A DNA stretch of 52,758 nucleotides from the NCBI GenBank assembly GCA_021732845.1, contig JAKFUF010000173.1, forward strand, positions 1 to 52,758, in the 5' to 3' direction. This stretch comes from Planctomycetaceae bacterium. GTDB taxonomy: Bacteria; Planctomycetota; Planctomycetia; Planctomycetales; Planctomycetaceae. The translations under genes and the position numbers were made by a program. Shown in pieces: positions 7,349 to 15,935 of this stretch. Under the pieces are notes generated by a model, which was not told the origin of the DNA, searched no databases, and saw only the letters and a list, made by a program, of their open reading frames with translations. Position 1 is the stretch's first letter. Every line of letters begins with the position of its first letter.

Positions 7349-8479
7349 TCACGCCGGATACAGCCCCAGCGAGTGGTGCGTCAGGTTCTCAAACCCACTG
7401 GCGGTGATCAGGTAATTCCGCTCGAACCGCATGCCGCCGACTTCGGGCGAGTACAGGCCCGGCTCCAGCGTGACGACATCACCGGCTTGCAGGTGGTCGG
7501 TGCTTGCGGGGACGATGTACGGCACATCAGGGTGGCTCAGTCCCACTCCGTGGCCGGAATGGTGTCCGAAGAATTGAGCCACGCCATGCCGGGCGAATTC
7601 CGCGACCACCGCCCGGTGGACTTCGGACGTTGGTGCTCCCGCGGCAAGATGCGCTTCGCCAGCGGCCATGGCCGAGAGACAGAAGCCAGCCCAGGCCTCT
7701 TGTTTCGGCGTGGCCTTGCCGCCGCAGGCGAAGGTGTTGGCAAAGTCACCCCGGTAGCCGTGCAGCACCACGGAAAAATCGAGCAGGACCAAGTCTCCCG
7801 GCTCAATCACGCGGCTGCTGGCGCGGCCACCCTTGCTGCAGTTCGGCCCGCTGACGAAGTCGCCGTAAAGTCGCACCGGTTCGCCAGCGGCCCCCGTCAC
7901 CGCGGCGAGGATCTCTTGATAGATGTCCCACTCGGTGCAGCCCGGCTTGGCGAACTCGACCGCCGCCTTGAAACCCGCCTCGGCAGCCCGGATCGACCGA
8001 TGGATCAGCACCAGTTCATCGGAGTGTTTGCGGCGGAAGAGCTGATGCAGGGCCGGGCTGATATCAACCGCCACAAGATTGGGGGCGAGAGCCACGAACA
8101 CGCCTGCGGGACAGGTGGCCGACTCGATCCCGATGCGGGCAATGCCGTGCTGCCGCAGCAGCTTGACGATGGCGTCGACAAGCAAGAGGCCGCGGTGCGG
8201 TGCGTCCTCGACACAGCGATACCAGAGCGGAGCCACGCGCCCGGTGGCAAAGGCCCGTTCCGCACAGGCCCCCTGGACATTGTCGGCGATGAGGATCGCC
8301 GTGCCGTCGCGATTGAGCAGCGCGGCGGCGGCCGCCGACTCGAAGTTGAACAGATACGGCGACGGAATGAAGTTCATCAGCGACGTGAGACTGCGCGGAT
8401 CCGTCAGCAGAATCCAATCGGTTTCAACCGCCGCAAACAGCTCCGCCCGCCGCGCCCGACACCCGTCTTCCGTCAACAT
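7349..8479 (-). CDS. M24-family metallopeptidase (Xaa-Pro aminopeptidase-like)
   Basis: A 376-residue protein with the two-domain creatinase/prolidase layout. The N-terminal domain covers about 1-150 and the pita-bread catalytic domain about 155-370. The five metal ligands are all visible: D234 (LLDFSVV), D245 (GDFANTF), H310 (GHHSGHGVG), E339 (TLEPGLY) and E353 (MRFERNYL). Family members hydrolyse Xaa-Pro or related amide bonds with two metal ions. No signal peptide is seen, so it is probably cytoplasmic. The start ATG has no strong ribosome-binding site. A GACT tetranucleotide repeat lies 20 bp upstream. Confidence 0.92.
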   Translation of the reverse strand: MLTEDGCRARRAELFAAVETDWILLTDPRSLTSLMNFIPSPYLFNFESAAAAALLNRDGTAILIADNVQGACAERAFATGRVAPLWYRCVEDAPHRGLLLVDAIVKLLRQHGIARIGIESATCPAGVFVALAPNLVAVDISPALHQLFRRKHSDELVLIHRSIRAAEAGFKAAVEFAKPGCTEWDIYQEILAAVTGAAGEPVRLYGDFVSGPNCSKGGRASSRVIEPGDLVLLDFSVVLHGYRGDFANTFACGGKATPKQEAWAGFCLSAMAAGEAHLAAGAPTSEVHRAVVAEFARHGVAQFFGHHSGHGVGLSHPDVPYIVPASTDHLQAGDVVTLEPGLYSPEVGGMRFERNYLITASGFENLTHHSLGLYPA

Positions 8480-8813
8480 GCCGCACCCATTGAGTGATTG
8501 ACTGACTGACTGACTGACTAACTGAGGACCATCGACTCGATGATTGAAATCAAAACTGAGTTGTTGTTGTTCTTCAACAGAACGCCGGGCCTTCGTACCG
8601 AATGTCCGTGCGTTCCAAGACGGGTTCTATCGTTTCAGACCTATCAGTCCAAGAAGTGGAGGAGTCGCGGCCCAGCGAAGCCACGACTCTCAACCCACGA
8701 TTCTCAACCCACGACTCGAAGCGGAAAAGCCTCATCAGTGTCCTCTGGAGAATCGCGTCGTTCGCAGCGCTTTCATCAGAAGCATGAAGTTTGGTCGTGT
8801 CGCTGCCCACGCA
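8480..8813. other. Intergenic region with short tandem repeats
   Basis: There is no supported gene here. It holds the GACT microsatellite at 8500-8519 and a stretch at about 8681-8717 in which ACGACTCTCAACCC is repeated about 2.5 times with small changes. The short ORFs lack ribosome-binding sites and recognisable content. Confidence 0.5.
8500..8519. repeat. (GACT)5 tetranucleotide microsatellite
   Basis: Five uninterrupted GACT units lie 21-40 bp upstream of the M24 peptidase start codon, inside its leader or promoter zone. Confidence 0.85.
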
Positions 8814-9140
8814 TCATGTCAGTGTGAGCGGCAGCAGCACAACCTCTTCATCGAACATGAACTGAAACCCGCCGGTGGCGAAATTGGGCACATCGGCGAT
8901 GGTCGCCTGCCCCGCCGGCGAGGCCAGGATCGCCTCCAGGTCGGCCCGGGTGTCGGCGTAGAGTCCGACAATCATATAGTACGGCGGCAATGCACCCGCC
9001 TCCGCGGGCTCGCACTTGCCGATCGTCCATCCCTTGAGCCCCTGCATTTGCCGGGCCAGCGGGATGTGAATGGAGTGGTAGTAGCGGTCGAATTCCGCGG
9101 GATCGGCGGGATGACCATACAAGACGGTAAGGCGGTACAT
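8814..9140 (-). CDS. EthD-family protein
   Basis: A 108-residue protein beginning MYRLTVLYGHPADPAEFDRY. The YYHSIHIPLARQM segment and the overall length match the EthD family, small dimeric alpha/beta-barrel proteins first linked to ethyl tert-butyl ether degradation operons. Their biochemical role is mostly unknown. The start is preceded by GGAG (minus strand). The neighbours do not suggest a pathway. Confidence 0.82.
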   Translation of the reverse strand: MYRLTVLYGHPADPAEFDRYYHSIHIPLARQMQGLKGWTIGKCEPAEAGALPPYYMIVGLYADTRADLEAILASPAGQATIADVPNFATGGFQFMFDEEVVLLPLTLT

Positions 9141-9218
9141 CGAAGTCTCCTCTCAGTCGGTCGTGCTCGGACGAGCCACGTTGACATTGAACTTCATCAC
9201 ACAGTCGATTAAAGACTT

Positions 9219-9255
9219 TTTACTGTGAAATTTGAAATCTGAAATTTGAAATTCC
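9219..9255 (+). repeat. Dispersed TGAAATTTGAAATC-type repeat, copy 1
   Basis: This 37-bp sequence, starting TTTACTGTGAAATTTG, recurs almost unchanged at 29414-29451 and in degenerate form at about 47766-47790. It contains the unit TGAAATTTGAAAT twice. It lies in the leader of the MFS gene. Confidence 0.75.
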
Positions 9256-9289
9256 GTTGGCACGCCGGCACACTTCAAGAAGGATAAGA

Positions 9290-10507
9290 ATGCACGGGTC
9301 GATTCGCGATGGCTGGCTGCTGTTTGCAACCCGCGGCGCGAGGATGTTTGGTTATGGCCTGCTGTCGGTCGTCCTCGTGCTGTACCTTGTGAAGGTTGGC
9401 TTGACGGAGTGGGAGACCGGGCTTCTGCTGTCGTTGACCCTCGCCGGCGACACCCTCATCTCCCTGTGGCTCACCACCACCGCCGACCGGTTCGGCCGCC
9501 GCCGCACGCTGATTGTCGGCGGGCTGCTCATGGCCATGGCTGGAATTGTGTTTGTTGGCACCAGTCATTTCGCATGGCTGCTGGTGGCGGCCACCATTGG
9601 TGTGATCAGTCCCAGCGGAAACGAGATCGGGCCGTTTCTGTCCGTGGAACAGGCCGCCCTGTCGCAGATCACTCCGGACGCACGGCGGACCACGGTGTTC
9701 GCGTGGTACAACCTCGTGGGCTCATTTTCGACAGCGCTCGGAGCGTTGGCAGGGGGACTTCTGGCGTCCGCCGGGCAGCATTTTGGACTGACAGGGGCGA
9801 CCGCCTTCCTCCCCGTTCTGCTGTCCTACGCGGCCATCGGCGTTGTGCTGGTTGGTGGGTTCGCTCTGCTCTCGCCGGCCATTGAAGCGGCTCCTGCCGC
9901 CTCCCTTCCCAGGACCAGGTCGGTGCTGGGCCTCCACGAGTCACGGTCGATCGTCTTCAAATTGTCGTTGCTGTTTGCCCTGGATGCCCTGGGAGGTGGC
10001 TTCGTCATCCAGAGCGTCATCGCCTACTGGTTTCAAAAGCGATTCAACTTGGATTTGGCGGTGCTGGGGACGATCTTCCTGTTTGCCAACCTGTTTGCCG
10101 GTGTCTCCGCGCTGGCGGCGGGGTGGATGGCGCGGCGCATCGGCCTGATCAATACGATGGTGTTCACCCACCTGCCGTCCAACATCCTGCTGATTCTCGT
10201 GCCCCTGATGCCCAATGCGACACTTGCCGTGGCGATGCTGCTGCTGCGGTTCAGCATCTCGCAAATGGATGTGCCCACCCGCCAAGCCTACACGATGGCC
10301 GTGGTGCGGCCCGATGAGCGATCTGCCGCGGCAGGCGTGACAGCCGTCGCCCGATCCGCCGGCGCGCTGCTCTCTCCCGGACTGGCCACCATTTTTGTGG
10401 GCACCGCCGGATTAATGAGCCTGCCATTCTTTCTGGCCGGCGGCCTCAAGATCGTCTACGACGTGCTGCTGTATCGGGCATTCTCAACCACAACCAAGAA
10501 ACCGTGA
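9290..10507 (+). CDS. MFS transporter
   Basis: A 405-residue integral membrane protein with about 12 hydrophobic segments. The loop after the second helix reads TADRFGRRRTLIVGG, the typical MFS motif A (D-R-x-G-R-R). Family members transport small solutes with cation or substrate gradients; the substrate cannot be told from sequence. The start ATG at 9290 follows AAGGA with 5 nt between, better supported than the upstream in-frame start at 9257. It is monocistronic, with a dispersed repeat directly upstream. Confidence 0.88.
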   Translation: MHGSIRDGWLLFATRGARMFGYGLLSVVLVLYLVKVGLTEWETGLLLSLTLAGDTLISLWLTTTADRFGRRRTLIVGGLLMAMAGIVFVGTSHFAWLLVAATIGVISPSGNEIGPFLSVEQAALSQITPDARRTTVFAWYNLVGSFSTALGALAGGLLASAGQHFGLTGATAFLPVLLSYAAIGVVLVGGFALLSPAIEAAPAASLPRTRSVLGLHESRSIVFKLSLLFALDALGGGFVIQSVIAYWFQKRFNLDLAVLGTIFLFANLFAGVSALAAGWMARRIGLINTMVFTHLPSNILLILVPLMPNATLAVAMLLLRFSISQMDVPTRQAYTMAVVRPDERSAAAGVTAVARSAGALLSPGLATIFVGTAGLMSLPFFLAGGLKIVYDVLLYRAFSTTTKKP

Positions 10508-10650
10508 CCGCCTCCTTCGAGCCACATTCCCCCATCGATCATCTCCGAGCCATCGCGTTCGCCAAGTTTTAGACCGCCATCATTGACGATCCGCGCGGCT
10601 CGTCGCAAGATACACCCACTCTGCACTTCTGCCAAATTTTTGAGGACTTC

Positions 10651-11922
10651 ATGCACCTCGGTCGCGTTGCGCGGTGGTTTCCCGTTCTCGTCCTGTTCGC
10701 GGTGGCCTGGGCGGGAAAAGCTGATTTTTGCCGCGCCGAAGAGGGGGAGTGGCCCCAATTTCTCGGTCCGGACCGAAACGGCGTTTCGAAAGAGACCAAT
10801 CTTCTGGACGGTTTTCCAGCGACCGGTCCCAAGGAGGTGTTTCGCGTTACTGCCGGGGTCGGAATGTCCGGGCTGGCTGTGAGCCACGGCTGGTTGGTGA
10901 CGCTGGTGCAGCGCGATGGAAAGCAGATTGTGCTGGCGCTGGATGCCGCCACGGGCAAGCGGAAATGGGAAACTAAAGTCTCCGACGAGTTCGAGAATCC
11001 TCAAGGACCCGGCCCCCGCTCCACCCCCTGCATTTCGGGCGATGATCTGTTCGTTTTCACCGGCGACGGCAAGCTGGCCGCCCTGACATTGGCGACGGGG
11101 AAAATCCGCTGGACGAAGGAGCCACTGGTCGAATTTCGCGGCGAGTTGCCCGATTACGGTTTGGCCTGCTCGCCCTTGGTGGTTGGTGAAAACGTGATCA
11201 TCGTTTCGGGAGCACCCGGCGGCTGTGTCGCGGCGTTCAACTGCCAAACGGGAGCGGTGACATGGAAGTCGGGCGATGACACCGCCGGTTACTCTTCGCC
11301 CGCGCTGCTGAAGCTGGCGGGAAAGGAGCAGGTCGTGGCCTTCACCGGGAGGGCTGCTGTTGGGCTGGCGCCCAGTACCGGCGTCGAACTTTGGCGCTAC
11401 CCCTTCACCACGGATTTCGACTGCAACATCGCCACGCCGATCGCCATCGGGCCGGACCGCGTGTTTGTCTCGGCAGGGGAGAATCATGGGTCGGTGCTGC
11501 TCTCGCTGGCGGCCGATGGTGAGAAATTCGCGGTGAAGGAGGCCTGGAAATCGTTGGGACCGTCCAGTGTGATGCGGAATGAATGGCAGACCTCGGTTCT
11601 TGTCGATGGCTACCTCTACGGAATGGACAATGTCGGCGGGGCCGGACCGGTCACCAATCTCAACTGCGTGGAGGCCAAGACCGGCAAGCGGGTCTGGCAA
11701 AAGCCGCGCTTCGGCAAGGGCAACCTGATTGCCGCGGACGGAAAGCTCTGGATCAGCACGATCGCAGGCGAACTGGTGCTGGTCCGAGCCAAACCCAAGA
11801 AGTTTGAGGAACTGGGACGGGCAAGAATTTTGGAACCCACGCGGCAGGCTCCGGCACTGGTCGGAGGCCGTATGTTTCTGCGCGATGACGCGGAGATTGT
11901 GTGCGTGGACGTGTCAAATTGA
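10651..11922 (+). CDS. Secreted PQQ-like beta-propeller protein
   Basis: A 423-residue protein with a signal peptide (hydrophobic residues about 9-22, likely cleavage near FCRA-EEGEW). The mature part begins WPQFLGPDRNG and carries repeated propeller motifs such as ALDAATGKRKWET, ALTLATGKIRWTK, AFNCQTGAVTWKS and VEAKTGKRVWQK. This is the PQQ_2-like propeller common in planctomycetes; most lack the cofactor and a known enzymatic role. It probably acts in the periplasm. The start ATG follows GAGGA. It is probably monocistronic. Confidence 0.88.
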   Translation: MHLGRVARWFPVLVLFAVAWAGKADFCRAEEGEWPQFLGPDRNGVSKETNLLDGFPATGPKEVFRVTAGVGMSGLAVSHGWLVTLVQRDGKQIVLALDAATGKRKWETKVSDEFENPQGPGPRSTPCISGDDLFVFTGDGKLAALTLATGKIRWTKEPLVEFRGELPDYGLACSPLVVGENVIIVSGAPGGCVAAFNCQTGAVTWKSGDDTAGYSSPALLKLAGKEQVVAFTGRAAVGLAPSTGVELWRYPFTTDFDCNIATPIAIGPDRVFVSAGENHGSVLLSLAADGEKFAVKEAWKSLGPSSVMRNEWQTSVLVDGYLYGMDNVGGAGPVTNLNCVEAKTGKRVWQKPRFGKGNLIAADGKLWISTIAGELVLVRAKPKKFEELGRARILEPTRQAPALVGGRMFLRDDAEIVCVDVSN

Positions 11923-12117
11923 GGGCGCGTAAAAATTCTTGTGAGATCAACGCAACAACGTCGGAGGGACCACGAGAATATTCCTGTCAGCCAACGCTGG
12001 CCGGAGACAAGGGAAACAAACAACGGCCCGTCTCCAGCAGTTCTGATGGCGGGCACTTCCAAATCGCGGGCTCACTGCTGTGTCGGCAGGGGCGATCCTT
12101 CGTAGTACAGGAGAGAG

Positions 12118-12609
12118 ATGATGGTCGGTTTCATGAAGATCACGGGTGCGGATGGCGACGCGACGGAACAGGGCTACGAGAAATGGATCAAGATTTCTTC
12201 CTTCAGCGAAGGCGTCTCCCGTCCGGTCAGCAGCTCGGCCTCATCCCGCCGATCCACCGACGTGGCCTCGCTGAGCGACATGCAGGTCACGAAGGAATTC
12301 GACAAGTCCTCCCTCAACCTGTTCAAGTTCGCCTGTGCCGGCAAGATGATCGACGAGGTCGAGATCCACATGGTGACCTCCGTGGGTGACAACAAGCCCA
12401 CGCCGAAGTCGAAAATCAAGCTGAAGAACGTGCTGGTGACGAGCTACTCGATGTCCAGCGCCTTCGATGGCAGCAACGCCCCGCTGGAATCGGTCTCTCT
12501 GAACTACTCAAAGATCGAATGGGCCTACATGGTGATGAAGGGCGAGGACAACAAGGCTGGCGGCCAGATCGACGCGAGCTGGAACATCGCCACCAATGCC
12601 CCGCAGTAA
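12118..12609 (+). CDS. hcp: Hcp-family tube protein of a type VI-like secretion system
   Basis: A 163-residue protein typical of Hcp1: an early GYEKWIKISSFSEGVSRP segment, a KSSLNLFKFACAGK helix region, and VESVSLNYSKIEWAY near the end. Hcp forms hexameric rings stacked into the inner tube of the type VI secretion system and is itself secreted, sometimes with effectors attached. It has no signal peptide, as expected. GGAG lies 5 nt before the ATG. The next gene, 212 bp on, encodes VgrG, supporting the call. No sheath, baseplate or ClpV genes are in the window, so this is an isolated hcp-vgrG locus. Confidence 0.9.
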   Translation: MMVGFMKITGADGDATEQGYEKWIKISSFSEGVSRPVSSSASSRRSTDVASLSDMQVTKEFDKSSLNLFKFACAGKMIDEVEIHMVTSVGDNKPTPKSKIKLKNVLVTSYSMSSAFDGSNAPLESVSLNYSKIEWAYMVMKGEDNKAGGQIDASWNIATNAPQ

Positions 12610-12683
12610 TCGGCTGAAGTGCTTGCTTTCATCCGGCCCCGCCGACGACCCCAAGCTGATTTTGACCGGACGCCCGGAGCGTC

Positions 12684-12709
12684 GCGACCGTGTGGCGACA
12701 CACGGTCGC
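12684..12709 (+). terminator. Hairpin between hcp and vgrG
   Basis: GCGACCGTGT and ACACGGTCGC form a 10-bp stem with a 6-nt loop in the hcp-vgrG gap. There is no T-run. It may attenuate read-through or protect the hcp transcript, allowing more Hcp than VgrG. Confidence 0.4.
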
Positions 12710-12821
12710 CTGGTGGTTTGAGTCCGCAGGGTGTCCTCTCCGGGGCCGATTTTTCGCCCGCCCGCTGTTGTTTCACAGCGGGCCGCGCATTCAACCCCGC
12801 CTGCCAGATTTGGCGCGTATC

Positions 12822-15050
12822 ATGGCTCCTCCCCCACTCGACCAATCCAAGCGTCAACTGAAGATTTCGACGCCACTGGGCGACAACAAGCTCGTGCTCA
12901 CGGGGTTCACCGGCCGCGAAGAAATGTCGCGGCTGTTTTCCTTCCAGTTGGACCTGTTGTCCAACACGCAGGGAATCGATCCCAAGACAATCGTCGGCAA
13001 AAAGGTCACCTTTTCCCTCAAGCAGATCATTGCCGACCAGCCGGTTCGCCGACTGTTTCATGGGATTGTGAACCGGTTTGCGGCGGGGAACTGGGACCGG
13101 ACGGAAAACGTCCAGCAATACAGTGCGACTGTCGTTCCGTGGTTGTGGATGCTGACCCGGGCGGCGAACTGCCGCATCTTTCAGAAAAAGTCCGTCCCGG
13201 AAATCATCCTCGAAGTCTTCACCAAGCGCGGCTTTTCAGGTGCCGACTACATTGATGACAGCGGCATCGACAAGGGACGCCATCCCAAGTGGGATTATTG
13301 CGTCCAATACCGCGAGACCGACTTCAATTTCGTCTCGCGGCTGATGGAGCAGGAAGGGATTTTTTACTACTTCCGCTTCGAGATCGATTCCGAACAACGC
13401 GAAGGCAAGCATGTGCTGTGCCTCGCCGACAAGCCGGCCTATCCCGCCTTGAATCCCGCCAAGGTCGATTTCAAGGGGTCCACCGGCGGCACCCAGGCGT
13501 TCGACGGCATTCAGACGTGGCTGCACCAGTTTGAATTCCGGCCGGGAACATGGAGTCAGACAGATTACGACTTCACCCAGCCGCGGCTGTCGCTGCTGGA
13601 AACCGAGCCGATGACCAAGCCGTATGACGCGGAAGTCTCCTACGAAATCTACGACTACCCGGGCGAGTATGAGAAGGAAGACAAAGGCGGATACGCCAAG
13701 AACATGACGCGCGTCCGCGAAGAGGAGGAGGAGACCCCCCAGGATGTCGTGCAGGGTTCGGCCAACTACGCCACCATGTTTCCCGGTTTGATGTTTTCCA
13801 TTGGGGAACACCGCAATCCCGATGAGCAGGGAAAATCGTACGTCCTGACCTCCGTGCAGCATGTGGCTCGCGAGTCGGCATCGTATGCCAGCGGCACCGC
13901 CGCCAGCGAAGACTACTCCAATGCGTTTACCTGTATTCCGTCGAACCGCACATTCCGGCCGACGCGGCTGACCCCCAAACCGGTCGTTCAGGGAACGCAG
14001 ACGGCGATTGTCGTGGGACCCAACGGCGACGAGATCTACACCGACGCCACCGGCTACGGCCAGGTGAAGGTTCAGTTTCACTGGGACCGCGAGGGCAAAC
14101 GCAACGAGAACAGTTCCTGCTGGATCCGTGTGGCTCAGAACTGGGCTGGCAAGCGCTGGGGGGCGTTTTTCCTCCCCCGCATCGGCCAGGAGGTCATTGT
14201 CTCCTTCCTTGAAGGCGACCCCGACCGGCCGATCATTGTCGGCAGCGTGTACAACGCCGACCAGATGCCGCCTTATCTTGGCAATGGCCTGGACGACAAG
14301 CACAAACACGATCCCAATGTCAGCGGCTTCAAATCCAACAGCACCAAGGGTGGCGAGGGCTACAACGAGCTGCGCTTCAATGACACGGCGTCCAAAGAGC
14401 AGATCTTCATTCATGCCCAAAAGGACATGGATACGCGAATTCAGAATGACTTCCGCGAACGGATCTGCGCCAACCATCACCTGATCGTTGGCGGCGACAA
14501 GGAAGACGGCGACAAGCAGTGGGGCGACCGCTTTGAAAAGATCCACGGCGACACCCACCTGCATGTGCGCGGGCAGAGCCAGGAGCATGTGGAGAAAGCG
14601 AAGCTGATCGCGATTGATGGCGACCTCGATCAGGTCATCGGCAAGAACCAGACGGAAATGATCAAAGGGAACGCCGACGAAGAGGTGAAGGGAAACCGCG
14701 CGACAAAGGTCGGTGGCGCCGAATCACTGACCGTCGGCCAGGACCTGCAAACCAAAGCCGGCATGAACCTCTACTCCCAGGCGGGCATGGACATTCACAT
14801 CAAGGCCGGAATGAACCTGGTGCTGGAAGCCGGCATGAACCTCTCGCTGAAAGTCGGCGGGAGCTTCATCTCTCTCACTCCGGCGGCCCTGTTCATCAGC
14901 GGCCCGATGGTCAACATCAACACGGGTGGAGCAGCAGGTGCGGGACCCGGGGCAAATCCGACAGCGCCCAAGCAGGCCAAGACGGCTGCTCCGAAGGAAC
15001 CGGAGAAGGCCGACAAGTCCAAGTCGGGAAAGAAATCCGCCTACGATTGA
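12822..15050 (+). CDS. vgrG: VgrG tip protein of a type VI-like secretion system
   Basis: A 742-residue protein. Residues about 10-340 resemble the gp27/Phage_GPD-like base. About 396-486 is the gp5-type OB fold (GYGQVKVQFHWDREGK, WAGKRWGAFFLPRIGQEVIV, GDPDRPIIVGSVYN), the clearest VgrG signature. About 490-700 form the beta-helical needle, with repeats such as AGMNL, AGMDI, AGMNLVLEAGMNL near 645-683. The last 40 residues are a disordered Ala/Pro/Lys tail without a recognisable toxin domain. VgrG trimers tip the Hcp tube and carry effectors across target membranes. The frame is open from 12690; I chose the ATG at 12822, where similarity begins, though no clear ribosome-binding site is seen. 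A strong palindromic terminator follows. Confidence 0.92.
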   Translation: MAPPPLDQSKRQLKISTPLGDNKLVLTGFTGREEMSRLFSFQLDLLSNTQGIDPKTIVGKKVTFSLKQIIADQPVRRLFHGIVNRFAAGNWDRTENVQQYSATVVPWLWMLTRAANCRIFQKKSVPEIILEVFTKRGFSGADYIDDSGIDKGRHPKWDYCVQYRETDFNFVSRLMEQEGIFYYFRFEIDSEQREGKHVLCLADKPAYPALNPAKVDFKGSTGGTQAFDGIQTWLHQFEFRPGTWSQTDYDFTQPRLSLLETEPMTKPYDAEVSYEIYDYPGEYEKEDKGGYAKNMTRVREEEEETPQDVVQGSANYATMFPGLMFSIGEHRNPDEQGKSYVLTSVQHVARESASYASGTAASEDYSNAFTCIPSNRTFRPTRLTPKPVVQGTQTAIVVGPNGDEIYTDATGYGQVKVQFHWDREGKRNENSSCWIRVAQNWAGKRWGAFFLPRIGQEVIVSFLEGDPDRPIIVGSVYNADQMPPYLGNGLDDKHKHDPNVSGFKSNSTKGGEGYNELRFNDTASKEQIFIHAQKDMDTRIQNDFRERICANHHLIVGGDKEDGDKQWGDRFEKIHGDTHLHVRGQSQEHVEKAKLIAIDGDLDQVIGKNQTEMIKGNADEEVKGNRATKVGGAESLTVGQDLQTKAGMNLYSQAGMDIHIKAGMNLVLEAGMNLSLKVGGSFISLTPAALFISGPMVNINTGGAAGAGPGANPTAPKQAKTAAPKEPEKADKSKSGKKSAYD

Positions 15051-15095
15051 TGACGAAATCAGGGTCCGAGACGTACGATCAAAGCAACAAAGTGA

Positions 15096-15139
15096 AAAAA
15101 GCCGACAGCCCGCGGCATGCCGCGGGCTGTCGGCTTTTT
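15096..15139. terminator. Bidirectional rho-independent terminator after vgrG
   Basis: A 44-nt perfect palindrome: an A-run, a GC-rich stem (GCCGACAGCCCGCGG and its complement) around GCATGC, and a T-run. It lies between the convergent vgrG and VWA genes and has U-tracts on both strands, so it can serve both. Confidence 0.92.
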
Positions 15140-15195
15140 GGATGCAATGTGTGTGGCTTGAAACGATGGAGCGGGGTGAAGACGACGCCCAAATC

Positions 15196-15828
15196 TCATG
15201 TCATGGACTGTCGTTCTTCATCGCTGAAGGCGTTGAGTATCTGCTCACCTTGAGCAGCGGCTTTACGCATGCGTACGACGCTGGCGGAAGTGGCCTGATA
15301 CGCTTCATGCGAGCGATGGTTGCTGTAGGTCGCCGCGCCAGCCCGGCAGATGGCCATCTGTTCCGCCTCATCGAAGGCGTCCTGGTTGGCTCCCAGAAAC
15401 ATAAACTGCCAATTGTAAACTTCCGACTGGTGCTTGATCATTTCCCGGACTTTGTCGCGGGAGAACTCGCGGCTCGAGTTCTCGTGGCCATCAGTCACGA
15501 TGACGAAAATCACCAGGGCAGGCCTGTCGTTCTCCGGCATGCCTGCCAGCCTGGTGCCAGTCTCGGTCACTGCCCGGCCCACGGCATCCAGCAGGGCGGT
15601 CGCGCCTCGCGGACGTAGCGCAAAGGGTGGAACTTTCCGGATCGGCAACGCGCGATGCACGAACTCATAGTCGGTGTCGAACTGCACCAGGGTCAGGAGT
15701 GCGTCGCCGGGCTGCTCCTGCTGGTTCTTCACAAAGGCGTTGACGCCGCCCTCGGCATCGCTCCGGCACGATTCCATGGAACCGCTGCGGTCCAGCACAA
15801 TGGTAATGTCCGTCAAATCTTTGCGCAT
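15196..15828 (-). CDS. VWA-domain protein
   Basis: A 210-residue protein that is almost entirely one von Willebrand factor A domain. The metal-ion-dependent adhesion site is complete: D13-x-S15-x-S17 (LDRSGSM), T77 (RPRGATALL) and D113 (VTDGHENS). No signal peptide or membrane helix is seen, so it is probably cytoplasmic. Short stand-alone VWA proteins often pair with MoxR ATPases, but none is nearby. It converges with vgrG across a bidirectional terminator. The role is unknown. Confidence 0.88.
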   Translation of the reverse strand: MRKDLTDITIVLDRSGSMESCRSDAEGGVNAFVKNQQEQPGDALLTLVQFDTDYEFVHRALPIRKVPPFALRPRGATALLDAVGRAVTETGTRLAGMPENDRPALVIFVIVTDGHENSSREFSRDKVREMIKHQSEVYNWQFMFLGANQDAFDEAEQMAICRAGAATYSNHRSHEAYQATSASVVRMRKAAAQGEQILNAFSDEERQSMT

Positions 15829-15935
15829 GGCACCGCCTCCGGGAATTTAGAGTACCTCCGCTGACTTGGTGTATTATAATCATCCACTGGCTGTCCAGCG
15901 GACTCGCGTCAAAAAATGTTGAGCGCCAGGTGACA

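Noticed and set aside
8574-8810. A 78-codon open frame upstream of the EthD-like gene
   Set aside because: It spans short tandem repeats, has no ribosome-binding site and no recognisable content.
13236-14588. A 450-codon open frame on the minus strand antisense to vgrG
   Set aside because: It mirrors the codon structure of vgrG, has no ribosome-binding site or recognisable domain, and GC-rich genes often leave such frames open.
12118-15050. A complete type VI secretion cluster
   Set aside because: Only Hcp and VgrG are encoded; no sheath, baseplate, membrane-complex or ClpV gene is in the window.
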